Shown: positions 8,801-17,478 of the stretch, in pieces
Position numbering within the stretch: position 1 is the first letter of the stretch
How the letters are laid out: each line of letters begins with the position of its first letter
Assembly (NCBI GenBank): GCA_903642275.1
Contig: CAHJWK010000014.1
Location: forward strand, 1 to 58,237
Direction: 5' to 3'
DNA length: 58,237 nt
Origin: Chitinophagaceae bacterium
GTDB taxonomy: Bacteria > Bacteroidota > Bacteroidia > Chitinophagales > Chitinophagaceae
Program-made: the position numbers and the translations under genes
Notes under the pieces: model-generated
Database searches by the model: none
Seen by the model: the letters and a program-made list of their open reading frames with translations, nothing else
Told to the model about the DNA's origin: nothing

Positions 8801-11800
8801 AGCTGAGCTTGTACCGGTGTTTCCGGTAATGTTCCATGCCGAAGAGAGACTAAGATTACTTAAGGCCTGGTACACAGGTGCGCCGGTAGAATTATAACCC
8901 AAAACATTACTTACTGTACCAGTTGCTATAGCAGTAGTCGCTGCCACACCATTTACTGTAGTTACCAGGCCGCCTGCCTGTGTAAGTGCATTGGTATTTG
9001 TATTAATGATAGGTACCGTTGTTCCTGCTATACCGTTTACTGTTGTGCTTAATGTGTTGGCACTGCTGGTGTTGCTTATGCCGCTTACTGCATTAGAAGT
9101 AGCCGCTACTCCATTTACTGTGCTGGTAAGTGTATTTCCACTAAGTGCGAGTGCATTTGTAGTAGCTCCACCCAAAATAGCTGATGCTGTTTGATATACA
9201 GGTGTTCCTGAAGCATTGTATCCTAATATATTGCTCACTGTACCAGTTACTATAGAAGTGGTTGCTGCCACACCATTTACTGTATTTACCAGCCCGCCTG
9301 CCTGTGTTAGTGCATTAGTATTTGTATTAATTATAGGTACTGTTGTTCCTGCTACACCGTTTACTGTTGTGCTTAACGTGTTTGCACTGCTGCTGTTGCT
9401 TACGCCGCTTACTGCATTAGAAGTAGCTGCTACTCCATTTACTGTGCTGGTAAGTGTATTAGTACTAAGTGCAAGAGTATTTGTAGTAGCACCACCTAAA
9501 ACAGCTGATGCTGTTTGATATACTGGTGTTCCTGAAGCATTATATCCTAAAACATTACTTACTGTACCGGTGGGGATTGAGGTAATTGCTGTTACACCAT
9601 TTACTGTATTTACCAATCCGCCTGCCTGTGTTAGTGCACTGGAGTTTGTATTAATGATAGAAACCGTTGTTCCTGCTACGCCATTCACGGTAGTACTTAA
9701 AGTATTAGCACTGCTGGTATTGCTTACACCACTTACTGCATTAGATGTTGCTGCAACTCCATTTACTGTACTGGTAAGCGTATTTGTGCTGAGTGTAAGT
9801 GTATTTGTAGTAGCGCCGGTAAGTGCAGAATAAGCAGCTTTCTTAACAACACCTGCATTAATAGTAAGAATGCTATCTGTTGTAAAGGTTAAAGTTCCCT
9901 GAACACCTGATAGATACAATGGATTACTTGCTGCTAAAACAGATAAAGAATATAATGAAGATGACGTACCAATACCTAAATAGCCATTTTTGTTTACTGA
10001 ACTTAAAACCGTGCCTGAAGAATTACGCCACTCAGTTAAGTTGGCAGACTGGCTAGCAGAATTTCCCTGAATGCCCAAAGGCACACTTACATCTCTCTGC
10101 CCCTGCACTAAAACACTTGTACCAGTCAGTGAATTAACAAAAGCAGGGTAAACAGAAGTTTGCCTGTCACCACCTATAATCGTAGTCCAGTACGAACCCA
10201 TTTGCAAAGCACGGCCACCACCGCCCTGCCAAAAAATATCACCTCCATCCCCACCAATTCTAAAGTCGCCTGTACCTGATGTATTTGTAAACAGCAATGC
10301 CGATAAGCTTCCTACCCTCCTTATTTCCATTGTATCTTTTACAGATAATGGTTCCGATGGATTTGTAACACCAATGCCTACACGCCCGTTTGCCAATACA
10401 CGCATACGCTCAATTCCATTTGTTTTAGTTACAAAATCAATAGCATCTGTTGTACCGATAAAATTAGTGCCTGCTGTGCTACCACTGTTACCTGTAAGGG
10501 ACCAGTTACCTGCTGCACTTAAAGAAGAATAAGGCGCTGCTTTAACTACGCCGCCGTTTATAGTAAGAATACTGTCGTTGTTAAAAGTTGATGTAGCCTG
10601 TACGCCGGACAAATACAATGGATTGCTTGCAGCAATCACTGATAATAAGTTAGAAGGATTTGTTGTACCAATACCTACATTACCTGAAGCATCTATACGC
10701 ATTCTTTCTGCTGCTGATGTACTTAGCCCTATTATGCCACTGGTACCTGTGCCAGATGATACACCACTATTTAAATAAAGATTACCACCGGTAGCCGTAC
10801 CAGTTCCACCGCCACCTGCTATGGTAAGTGTACCACCTGCTATGTTAGCACCATAACCAGCAGGCCCTCTAAGTGTATTGCCTATTGGTGTGGAACTTGC
10901 CTCTCCTTTTCCTATCACTATATTATTATTACTGCCTTTTATCCTCAAAGCAGAATTGGTTACTGCTCTGCCACCTCCAACTAAAAACACAACATCTGAG
11001 TTAATTGCCTGTGTTCCAATATAAAGATTTCTTGAATTGCTATATAAATAAGCATCATGTGCCTGGCCCCAATTATCAATAGAGAAAGAGTAATTAGAAC
11101 TGTTAATACCCATGTCAACATAATAGGTTGAATCAGTACCGTCATCTGCAGTGGCAACGTAATCTGTTGAAGCATTACCTGTACCGCTTTTATTCTGGAG
11201 ATTAATCTGCATATAATTATCAGTGCTGCCTGTAAAACTTGCGATTGTATTAGAATTAGTAGCCCCATAATCTACCAGTAATTTTTCTCTGTTATAAGGA
11301 TCAAAATTAGAAGAACCAATGCCTACACTTCCTAAACTATCTATAATCATGCGTTCTGTATTGTTCGTTCGCAAACGCAGGCTTACATTATCTGTAGTAC
11401 CCAAAAAGTTGGTTGCATAATTAGTTCCGCTGTTACCTGTAAGGCTCCAGTCATTATTTGCTGTGAGTGATGCAATACTTTGTTTACTTACATATCCGGT
11501 TGACGAATCAATTACTAAAATGGCTTTTCTATAAGCTGAAGAAGATGTAGCAAGGTTATCTATTTTTAAACTATCACTTGAACCGGAACTTGTTACCGGT
11601 GCAGCATCAATATGTAATCTTTTTAATGGATTGCGTACCCCGATACCTACATTTACTGCATTGCCTGATGCGGTATCACCCAAAACCAAACTATTGCTTA
11701 ATGCAACCTTGGCGTTGTAACCAATAGCTGTTGCATTGGTTAATGCAGCAGACAATACATTAGTGTTACTGCCTATTAATATATTTCTTGATCCTGTGGT

Positions 11801-13525
11801 ATTTGTTAATCCTGTTTGTGAACCAATGAAAACATTATTGCCACCGGTTGTATTACCAAAGCCGGCGAGATAGCCAACAAATCCATTATTAGAACCTGTA
11901 GTGTTTGAATAGCCGGTCCAGTATCCTGAAAATACATTTGTCTGGCCAGTTGTATTTCTATACCCGGCCTGGAAACCTGTAAACAAATTTCCGGATGCTG
12001 TTGTATTATTATAGCCACTTTGATAGCCATTAAATACATTACTTCCACCTGAAGTATTATTGTAGCCGGACTGATAACCTAAAGCAGTATTATTTATGCC
12101 GGTATTATTAGCTGAATCTGCGCCGCCACCGATAAGCGTATTGCCGTTGCCCGTAGTATTACCAGAACCTGCATTGCTTCCAAAGTAAGTATTTCCTAAT
12201 CCGCCAGAGCTATCAACAAAACCTGCTATAGTATTATTTACTTTAAATTTCAACGGATGATTATCTGTTGTTCCTAAAAAATTTATTGCTGAATTTGTGC
12301 CTGCGTTACCGGTTAAAAGCCAGTTATTTGTTATTGAAGAGGATGCGACTTTTTTTACAATGCCATTATTAATAGTAAGCACGCTGTCTGCGCCAAAAGT
12401 GGATGTTGCCTGTACCCCTGAAAGATATAATGGATTACTTGCTGATAAAACACTTAATGTATAAGCAGGATTACCAATACCAATACCTACTCTCCCTAAA
12501 CTATCTATTATCATGCGCTGCACATTATTTGTTCTGAAACGCATGCTTACATTATCAGTTGTTCCAAGAAAATTATTAGCATAGGTTGTACCGCTATTAC
12601 CTGTTAAAATCCAGGCCAGACTGTTTGGAGAAGTCCATGTTGGTGACAGGCCTGCGCCTGCAGAAGTTAGAATATTGCCTGTTATACCTGCTGTACCGCC
12701 AGGCATAAAAGCACCATTCAAATAAATATTTCCAACAACATGTAGCCTTTCACTTGGTGTACTTGTATTTAAACCAACATAGCCATTGCTGCCTTTCATT
12801 ATGAAATCATAAGAACTTCCACGCGTAAAAAGAAAATCATTTCCATAACCATTGAAGTAATCCTTTCCGCTAAAAGAACTGCCGGTTCCTAAGTTTGCAT
12901 ATCCAAAAGTGCCAGCCAAATTACCGGCGCTATCTAACATATCCACACTACTATAACCGGATGTTGAACTGTTTTCAATTGTGAGCACATTTTTATTTGT
13001 GTAATGACCAGTAATATCCAATGAGCTTCGTGGTATGGTTACACCCATACCAATCCATCCTGCTTTACTGCTGCCGTTTACTGCGCCCAATATGCGCATA
13101 CGTTCAGTATTAGCAGTTCTTACAACAAAATCAATTGCATCTGTTGTACCGATATAATTTGTCGAAGAACTTAAACCGCTATTGCCGGTTAAAAGCCATG
13201 CGCTTGAGCTAACAGCACTGCCCGTACTGATGAAAACCCACTTTGTACCATCCCACAAATAAATACCTGTGCCTGAACCGCCAGTTGTAGTGCTGCTGGT
13301 ATTATATACTACAGTACCTGTAAGCAAACCTGGTGCAAGTGGCGATGAAGCACTTACATCTCCAATAGCAACACGCGGTAATACAAAACCCTGGGTACTT
13401 GATTCAAGCTCAAGCAAAGAAGCGCTGTTGATTGATGTTGGATTAGTACCGATTTTTACCTGTGCTTTTACAGATAAGTGCATTATAACAATAATGCCCA
13501 AAGCAAGAAGTGATTTGGTTTTCAT
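5885..13525 (-). CDS. Giant secreted repeat protein with YadA-like head motifs
   Basis: This single 2546-residue frame starts with a Sec signal peptide (MKTKSLLALG to about residue 21, ending KAQ). Next comes the KIGTNPTSINSASLLELESS module common at the N-terminus of Bacteroidota surface proteins. The body mixes several repeat types: about ten LTGN(S/A)GT-NFLGTTD modules with a RMIIDS-G-VGIG end; a stretch of G-x2-(S/A)G-x2-NTTG motifs (about residues 440-610); three 108-residue tandem units (about 1237-1550); and two AIGYNA/ALGxxA head-type arrays (about 1860-2010 and 2130-2430). The last resemble trimeric autotransporter (YadA) heads. It is very rich in Ser, Thr, Gly and Asn. There is no YadA membrane anchor, no T9SS sorting domain and no peptidase S74 chaperone at the C-terminus, which ends in a short beta domain. 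It is probably a surface or fibre-like adhesin, possibly trimeric; ligand unknown. Confidence 0.85.
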   Translation of the reverse strand: MKTKSLLALGIIVIMHLSVKAQVKIGTNPTSINSASLLELESSTQGFVLPRVAIGDVSASSPLAPGLLTGTVVYNTSSTTTGGSGTGIYLWDGTKWVFISTGSAVSSSAWLLTGNSGLSSSTNYIGTTDAIDFVVRTANTERMRILGAVNGSSKAGWIGMGVTIPRSSLDITGHYTNKNVLTIENSSTSGYSSVDMLDSAGNLAGTFGYANLGTGSSFSGKDYFNGYGNDFLFTRGSSYDFIMKGSNGYVGLNTSTPSERLHVVGNIYLNGAFMPGGTAGITGNILTSAGAGLSPTWTSPNSLAWILTGNSGTTYANNFLGTTDNVSMRFRTNNVQRMIIDSLGRVGIGIGNPAYTLSVLSASNPLYLSGVQATSTFGADSVLTINNGIVKKVASSSITNNWLLTGNAGTNSAINFLGTTDNHPLKFKVNNTIAGFVDSSGGLGNTYFGSNAGSGNTTGNGNTLIGGGADSANNTGINNTALGYQSGYNNTSGGSNVFNGYQSGYNNTTASGNLFTGFQAGYRNTTGQTNVFSGYWTGYSNTTGSNNGFVGYLAGFGNTTGGNNVFIGSQTGLTNTTGSRNILIGSNTNVLSAALTNATAIGYNAKVALSNSLVLGDTASGNAVNVGIGVRNPLKRLHIDAAPVTSSGSSDSLKIDNLATSSSAYRKAILVIDSSTGYVSKQSIASLTANNDWSLTGNSGTNYATNFLGTTDNVSLRLRTNNTERMIIDSLGSVGIGSSNFDPYNREKLLVDYGATNSNTIASFTGSTDNYMQINLQNKSGTGNASTDYVATADDGTDSTYYVDMGINSSNYSFSIDNWGQAHDAYLYSNSRNLYIGTQAINSDVVFLVGGGRAVTNSALRIKGSNNNIVIGKGEASSTPIGNTLRGPAGYGANIAGGTLTIAGGGGTGTATGGNLYLNSGVSSGTGTSGIIGLSTSAAERMRIDASGNVGIGTTNPSNLLSVIAASNPLYLSGVQATSTFNNDSILTINGGVVKAAPYSSLSAAGNWSLTGNSGSTAGTNFIGTTDAIDFVTKTNGIERMRVLANGRVGIGVTNPSEPLSVKDTMEIRRVGSLSALLFTNTSGTGDFRIGGDGGDIFWQGGGGRALQMGSYWTTIIGGDRQTSVYPAFVNSLTGTSVLVQGQRDVSVPLGIQGNSASQSANLTEWRNSSGTVLSSVNKNGYLGIGTSSSLYSLSVLAASNPLYLSGVQGTLTFTTDSILTINAGVVKKAAYSALTGATTNTLTLSTNTLTSTVNGVAATSNAVSGVSNTSSANTLSTTVNGVAGTTVSIINTNSSALTQAGGLVNTVNGVTAITSIPTGTVSNVLGYNASGTPVYQTASAVLGGATTNTLALSTNTLTSTVNGVAATSNAVSGVSNSSSANTLSTTVNGVAGTTVPIINTNTNALTQAGGLVNTVNGVAATTSIVTGTVSNILGYNASGTPVYQTASAILGGATTNALALSGNTLTSTVNGVAATSNAVSGISNTSSANTLSTTVNGIAGTTVPIINTNTNALTQAGGLVTTVNGVAATTAIATGTVSNVLGYNSTGAPVYQALSNLSLSSAWNITGNTGTSSANFLGTTDNVSMRFRTNNVQRMIIDSLGKVGIGTNTPASDLTLYQSAGSAGSSKGFTFTGNSISGVSSGTGVLMTLGYNSAGNKQLWFGDGDYAGNAAGSFARFVANGTNFPTFDAVSGDGASRRYLALGVSGDANSGVIFGTDNTGTNPGSQVWDNGNMTIGSGYKSYAAPTNGLLVQGNVGIGTTLPSSALSVIASGNPMYVSGLTALTSFSSTDSVLTISAGTVKKAPYTLLSSGASSGWALSGNSISAGQFLGTTNTQALILKANNVQIGSFDGNIGSIALGLGAVNNTSDHNIAIGYNASTNNQFALALGYQATASGPRSVALGNGGTPTASGSESIAIGYGAVSSAAQTTAIGYTAQATNSYNIGLGYDAQATGSSDAIAIGRASRATQQYSIALGYNASSTNQFGVAIGSGATTAKDRAIVLGNASDNTVSVGIGTNAPNAKLHIVGVAGTNNPLQIAGLPTGTVGTDNILTINSSGVVGSVTSANFAGGYWTLAGNAASNTSFLGTTNAIPLQFKYNSTLAGYLDANNTSFGTSATSTAGTLNTAIGYTANAANNATAIGASSVASAQNNVAVGNSAIANGSTLETAIGAGANVNSQEGTALGNNAIVQGGQATSLGASSKVTAQYGVAVGYKSTSGSGQAIAVGYNSTANGQYSSLIGSGSTAGGQYSSVIGTGTTASGQYSTALGSSAQATAQNNTAVGYGALANNSNQATAIGSTAQATYQNTTAVGFGAQAINGNQTTALGASAQATVTANTAVGYNAQSTGNSNGTAIGMDANTTAQYATAIGSETDATTQYSTALGYNAQATGSIQATAIGAGTSATGSNSTVVGYGATTSQANALILGNSSANVGIGTSTPNTSAKLDVAGTFKLGSTGTVLNSMIKGTATATIGLIGIGGTSSTTFTVPNATVGAIVSVSPKAALPYSVVIGYAYVSSANTVTITFGVGGTPTAGFTTTLDVAVIQ
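6240..7140 (-). repeat. YadA-head-like repeat array, C-terminal block
   Basis: This part of the giant gene encodes about twenty degenerate 14-15-residue units of the form AxGxxAxAxGxxS(T)AIG, for example the SSAQATAQNNTAVGYGA segment. Boundaries are approximate. The periodicity matches the left-handed beta-roll of YadA-type heads. Confidence 0.75.
7500..7950 (-). repeat. YadA-head-like repeat array, N-terminal block
   Basis: This is a second array of 14-16-residue units (for example NIAIGYNASTNNQFALALGY) in the same protein. It is separated from the C-terminal array by an LAGNA-type module. Boundaries are approximate. Confidence 0.7.
8866..9817 (-). repeat. Three tandem 324-bp units inside the giant gene
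   Basis: On the minus strand the units begin at 9817, 9493 and 9169, each with a GGN-GCT-ACT-ACA start (Gly-Ala-Thr-Thr). The spacing is exactly 324 bases (108 residues). The third unit diverges near its end. Copies share long near-identical stretches, suggesting recent duplication or gene-conversion-like homogenisation. Confidence 0.88.
11690..12200 (-). repeat. G-x2-(S/A)G-x2-NTTG repeat array in the giant gene
   Basis: The encoded protein segment has about eight units of 16-17 residues such as GYQSGYNNTSGGSNVFNG, with aromatic, glycine and NTT positions in register. Boundaries are approximate. Confidence 0.7.
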
Positions 13526-13621
13526 AAAAATTGGATATCGAATGATTTTAAAATATTGGTTTTACTGTATCATTACAATACTCCATAAAAATAAATTGAG
13601 TACCAAAATGAAACTCAATAA

Positions 13622-13643
13622 ATACTTATATGGATATAAGTAT
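13622..13643. repeat. Perfect 10-bp inverted repeat upstream of the giant gene
   Basis: ATACTTATAT, then GG, then ATATAAGTAT: a perfect 10-bp palindrome with a 2-base spacer. It lies 97 bases upstream of the giant gene's start codon and 36 bases past the uvrA stop. The near-zero loop and lack of a U-run argue against a terminator; an operator is possible. Confidence 0.5.
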
Positions 13644-13678
13644 GTCTGATTTTTATAACCAATGCTTTTAAAAAGCAC

Positions 13679-16540
13679 CTACATAAATCCTGCAGTTATA
13701 CTTTCCTGTACATTTTTTAATAAAGATGGTATGCCGCTATAAACAACGTTACCGCCTTTATCACCAGCTTCAGGCCCCATATCAATGATCCAGTCGGCAG
13801 CTTTAAGTACATCTGTATTATGTTCGATGACAATGACAGAATGACCCTGGTTTATTAACGCATTAAAGGCTGCAAGCAATTTTTGTATATCATGAAAATG
13901 AAGTCCCGTTGTAGGTTCATCAAAAATAAAAAGTATATGGCCGCTGTTTTTGCCTTTGCCTAAAAATGAAGCAAGCTTTACACGCTGTGCTTCGCCACCA
14001 CTTAACGTATCACTGCTTTGACCGAGCTTAATATAGCCTAAACCAACTTCCTGCAAAGGCATTAATGCTTTTGCAAGATTTTTTTCTTCAGCAAAAAATT
14101 CGATTGCGTCATCAACACTTAATTCTAAAACGTCGTACACATTTTTACCATTGTATTTAACTTCAAGAACTTCTTCTTTAAATTTTTTTCCACCACATAC
14201 TTCGCAGGTTAAATGCACATCTGCTAAAAACTGCATTTCAACAATCTGTTCGCCTTCACCCTTACACGTATCACATCTGCCACCATCAACATTAAAAGAG
14301 AAATGTTTTGGCAAAAAGCCACGCGTTTTACTTAAATTTTGTTTTGAAAATAAATCACGTATTTCATCATAAGCTTTTATATAAGTCACAGGATTACTGC
14401 GGCTGCTTCTGCCGATAGGATTTTGATCAATCATTTCTACCTGGCTTAAATAATCAACATCGCCTTCAAGATTTTTATGAAAGCCTGCTTTATCATTAAA
14501 TTCGCCTTTCAATCTTCTTAATGCAGGATATAAAATCTGTTTGACCAGTGTTGTTTTACCACTGCCGCTCACACCGCTTATCACACACAACATATCCAGT
14601 GGGAAATCAACATTAATATTCCTTAAATTGTTTTGCCTTGCACCGGTTAGCTTTAAAAAATGTTTTGCTGTGCGAAGTTTTGATGGCACCGGAATTTTTA
14701 AATCGCCACGTAAATATTTTCCTGTTAAGCTTTCAGGGTTTTTGATGATAGTATCATAATCGCCTTCAGCAATAACTTCGCCGCCAAGATGTGAAGCCAG
14801 AGGACCCATATCAATTATATGATCAGCTTCACGCATCATCATTTCGTCGTGCTCAACAACAACAACTGTATTGCCTTCATCGCGCAATCTTTTTAAAACG
14901 CTAATTAACCGTTCAGTATCTCTTGCATGCAAGCCAATAGAAGGTTCATCTAGTATATATAATGAGTTGCTAAGATTGCTGCCAAGGCTGCGTGTAAGTT
15001 GTATGCGCTGGCTTTCTCCACCGCTTAAAGAATTTGCCAAACGGTTTAAGGTGAGATAGCCCAAACCCACGTCCAGCAAAGTTTGCAGCCGCTGATGAAT
15101 TTCTATTAAGATACGGCTGGCAACCTGTTGTTGATAATTATTAAGCTGTAAATTATCAAACCAATTTTTTAAATCAGTTACTTGCATTTCACATAATTCA
15201 CCAATATGTTTACCACCAAGCTTCACATATAAAGCTTCTTTACGTAAACGAAAACCTTTACAATCAGGGCAATTTGTTCTGCCGCGATAACGGCTTAACA
15301 AAACCCGGTATTGAACCTTATAGAGATTCTGCTCAACTTCTTTAAAAAAATCATTGATGCCTTGTACATTGCCTTTGCCTGTCCATAATATCTCATACTG
15401 TTCACCGGTTAAATCAGCTATTGATTTATGAACGGGAAAATCTATTGCTCTTGCGCCTTTTACAAACTGATCACGCCACAAGCCAAGTTTTTCTCCTTTC
15501 CATGGCGCAATGCCGCTATCGTAAACACTTAGCCTTTTATCCGGTATTACAAGATCAGGATCAATGCCGAGCACCTGGCTAAAACCTTCGCAGGTTGGAC
15601 AGGCGCCAAATGGATTATTGAATGAAAATAAATTCGGAACAGGTTCTTCAAACACAATTCCATCCATCTCAAATTTATTGCTGAAAGAAATTTGTGCTGC
15701 CTCATTTATTTCAAGATACATACTGCCTTCACCTTCATAAAAAGCAATGTTGACAGAATCACTTAAACGATGGGTATCATCTTCATCAAATTCTTTTGTA
15801 ACAATTCTGTCAACTAAAAGAAAAGTGGTAAGCAATGAGTTGTCAGCAGTAAGCTTTTGTTTCAATTCTTTATCGCTTAATTCCATTGCATCTTCTATAC
15901 GAATGATTTCTCCTTCTTGCTTTTGATTTTTAGCTTCTGTCTTCTTTATATAAATTCTTGAAAAACCTTTTTGCAAAAGAATATTCAACTCTTCTTTTAC
16001 ATTGCGCTTTGCATGTTGTTTAAAAGGAACCAGTATATAGACTTTACTATTTTCAGGCAATTGCTTTATAGCATTTAAAACATCAGGCACATCATCTTTT
16101 TTTACTTCGCGGCCACTAACAGGTGAATATGTTACACCTGTTCTTCCATACAATAAACGCATGTAATCATAAATTTCCGTCATGCTGCCAACCGTGCTGC
16201 GCGGCGTTCTGGTTATAACTTTTTGCTCAATCGCAATTGCAGGGCAAAGTCCTTTTATAAAATCAACATCAGGCTTCACCATTCTTGCCATGAACTGGCG
16301 CACGTAAGCGCTTAAACTTTCTGCATAACGGCGCTGCCCTTCTGCAAATAAAGTATCCATTGTCAGGGAAGATTTACCGCTGCCGGAAACACCCGTTACT
16401 ACAATGAATGTATTGCGTGGAAAAGTGACTGAAATATTTTTAAGGTTGTGTACTCTTGCTCCTTTAATAAAAATACTGTTGCCTGTTCTTTTACCTGCAA
16501 TGCCTGAGCCTTTGTTTGGTTTTTCAATTTTTAAAGCCAT
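13679..16540 (-). CDS. uvrA: Excinuclease ABC subunit A
   Basis: The 953-residue UvrA is the DNA-damage sensor of nucleotide excision repair, working with UvrB and UvrC. It has two ABC ATPase halves: Walker A GVSGSGKSSL near residue 50 and GVSGSGKTTL near residue 650. The signature sequences are LSGGESQRIQL and LSGGEAQRVKLA, and the corresponding D-loops read LDEPSIGLHARD and FDEPTTGLHFHD. Zinc-binding cysteines are seen in CPTCEG, NCPDCKG and the late CDTCKGEGEQ...CEVCGG pair. The length is normal. The ATG at 16540 gives a basic linker before the first domain. The gene stands alone, with the giant repeat gene downstream. Confidence 0.97.
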   Translation of the reverse strand: MALKIEKPNKGSGIAGKRTGNSIFIKGARVHNLKNISVTFPRNTFIVVTGVSGSGKSSLTMDTLFAEGQRRYAESLSAYVRQFMARMVKPDVDFIKGLCPAIAIEQKVITRTPRSTVGSMTEIYDYMRLLYGRTGVTYSPVSGREVKKDDVPDVLNAIKQLPENSKVYILVPFKQHAKRNVKEELNILLQKGFSRIYIKKTEAKNQKQEGEIIRIEDAMELSDKELKQKLTADNSLLTTFLLVDRIVTKEFDEDDTHRLSDSVNIAFYEGEGSMYLEINEAAQISFSNKFEMDGIVFEEPVPNLFSFNNPFGACPTCEGFSQVLGIDPDLVIPDKRLSVYDSGIAPWKGEKLGLWRDQFVKGARAIDFPVHKSIADLTGEQYEILWTGKGNVQGINDFFKEVEQNLYKVQYRVLLSRYRGRTNCPDCKGFRLRKEALYVKLGGKHIGELCEMQVTDLKNWFDNLQLNNYQQQVASRILIEIHQRLQTLLDVGLGYLTLNRLANSLSGGESQRIQLTRSLGSNLSNSLYILDEPSIGLHARDTERLISVLKRLRDEGNTVVVVEHDEMMMREADHIIDMGPLASHLGGEVIAEGDYDTIIKNPESLTGKYLRGDLKIPVPSKLRTAKHFLKLTGARQNNLRNINVDFPLDMLCVISGVSGSGKTTLVKQILYPALRRLKGEFNDKAGFHKNLEGDVDYLSQVEMIDQNPIGRSSRSNPVTYIKAYDEIRDLFSKQNLSKTRGFLPKHFSFNVDGGRCDTCKGEGEQIVEMQFLADVHLTCEVCGGKKFKEEVLEVKYNGKNVYDVLELSVDDAIEFFAEEKNLAKALMPLQEVGLGYIKLGQSSDTLSGGEAQRVKLASFLGKGKNSGHILFIFDEPTTGLHFHDIQKLLAAFNALINQGHSVIVIEHNTDVLKAADWIIDMGPEAGDKGGNVVYSGIPSLLKNVQESITAGFM

Positions 16541-16770
16541 AATTATTTATATCCCGTATATGTAAACAAGTAAAAATGCAAAAAGATGAATTGATAACCC
16601 AAAAAAACTTTTGAGAAAATATCATTTGGGCAATTCACTTTTTTTTTACATATTGCACACAGCATAATAATCTTAAATAAAAATCGTTGCCTATAACATT
16701 ATTTTTACCCGCGTTCTACAATTAATTAAAATCAATACCGGAGTGGTATGCATATTTCAAAGGCACGAAT

Positions 16771-17355
16771 ATGAAAACATGTGAAACTTTAACTGACACC
16801 CAGCTGATTCTGAACTTCCAGGAAGGTAATTGCTATGCGCTTGAAACGCTGATAAATCGTTATAAAGAAAAGCTCTTCAGCAGCATATTGTTTCTTGTGA
16901 AAGATAAGTTTCTTGCTGAAGATCTATTCCAGGAAACCTTTTTGCGCATTATTGATACATTGCGCAACCGCCGTTATAACGAAGAAGGAAAATTTTTGCC
17001 ATGGGCAATGCGCATAGCACATAATCTATGTGTTGACTATTTTAGAAAGGTAAAACGTACGCCTGCAATTTTGACGCAGGATAAAAAAGATATTTTTGAT
17101 GTGATACATGTGGCGGCTAATGATAATGCTGAGCACCAACTTATACGCAATCAAAGTTATGAGCGTGTGCATCAGATGCTTGATAAGCTGCCGGAAGAAC
17201 AAAGAGAAGTTATTGTATTGCGCCATTTTGGTGATATGAGTTTTAAAGAGATAGCCGAAACAACCAATTGCAGCATAAACACTGCGTTGGGAAGAATGCG
17301 TTATGGACTGATTAACCTGAGAAAAATAATGTTGGAGAAACAAATAAATTTATAA
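16771..17355 (+). CDS. RNA polymerase sigma-70 factor, ECF type
   Basis: This 194-residue ECF sigma factor has region 2 at about residues 25-95, with LAEDLFQETFLRIID and LPWAMRIAHNLCVDYFRK. Region 4 is at about 130-185, with LPEEQREVIVLRHFGDMSF followed by the helix-turn-helix KEIAETTNCSINTALGRMRYGL. It should direct core RNA polymerase to an alternative promoter class. No anti-sigma or regulon gene sits next to it, so its trigger is not visible. A strong bidirectional terminator closes it from the convergent kup gene. Confidence 0.93.
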   Translation: MKTCETLTDTQLILNFQEGNCYALETLINRYKEKLFSSILFLVKDKFLAEDLFQETFLRIIDTLRNRRYNEEGKFLPWAMRIAHNLCVDYFRKVKRTPAILTQDKKDIFDVIHVAANDNAEHQLIRNQSYERVHQMLDKLPEEQREVIVLRHFGDMSFKEIAETTNCSINTALGRMRYGLINLRKIMLEKQINL

Positions 17356-17446
17356 ATAAAATATTGTTATTCTGCGGAAGATGATGTTGGAGATTGTGTT
17401 TCCCTATGCTTACCTGATATTCAAAACCGTAGAATAACAAATTTGT

Positions 17447-17478
17447 AAAAAGCCCCGTTTGACTACGGGGTTTTTTTT
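17447..17478. terminator. Bidirectional rho-independent terminator
   Basis: CCCCGT (17453-17458) pairs with ACGGGG (17465-17470) around a TTGACT loop, flanked by AAAAAG on the left and TTTTTTTT on the right. It can stop both the sigma factor gene (plus) and kup (minus); it overlaps the first bases of the kup stop codon. Confidence 0.88.

Noticed and set aside
8991-9833. Several plus-strand open frames opposite the tandem repeats of the giant gene
   Set aside because: They are reverse-complement shadows of the Thr/Asn/Val-rich repeats; their repetitive hydrophobic composition mirrors the coding repeats.
13662-13676. Short inverted sequence TGCTTTTAAAAAGCA just past the uvrA stop, considered as a terminator
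   Set aside because: The loop would be too small and no U-run follows on the minus strand.
16541-16770. The 230-base gap before the ECF sigma gene, examined for a tRNA, small RNA or riboswitch
   Set aside because: It is AT-rich, with no cloverleaf, no convincing terminator and no conserved riboswitch motif.
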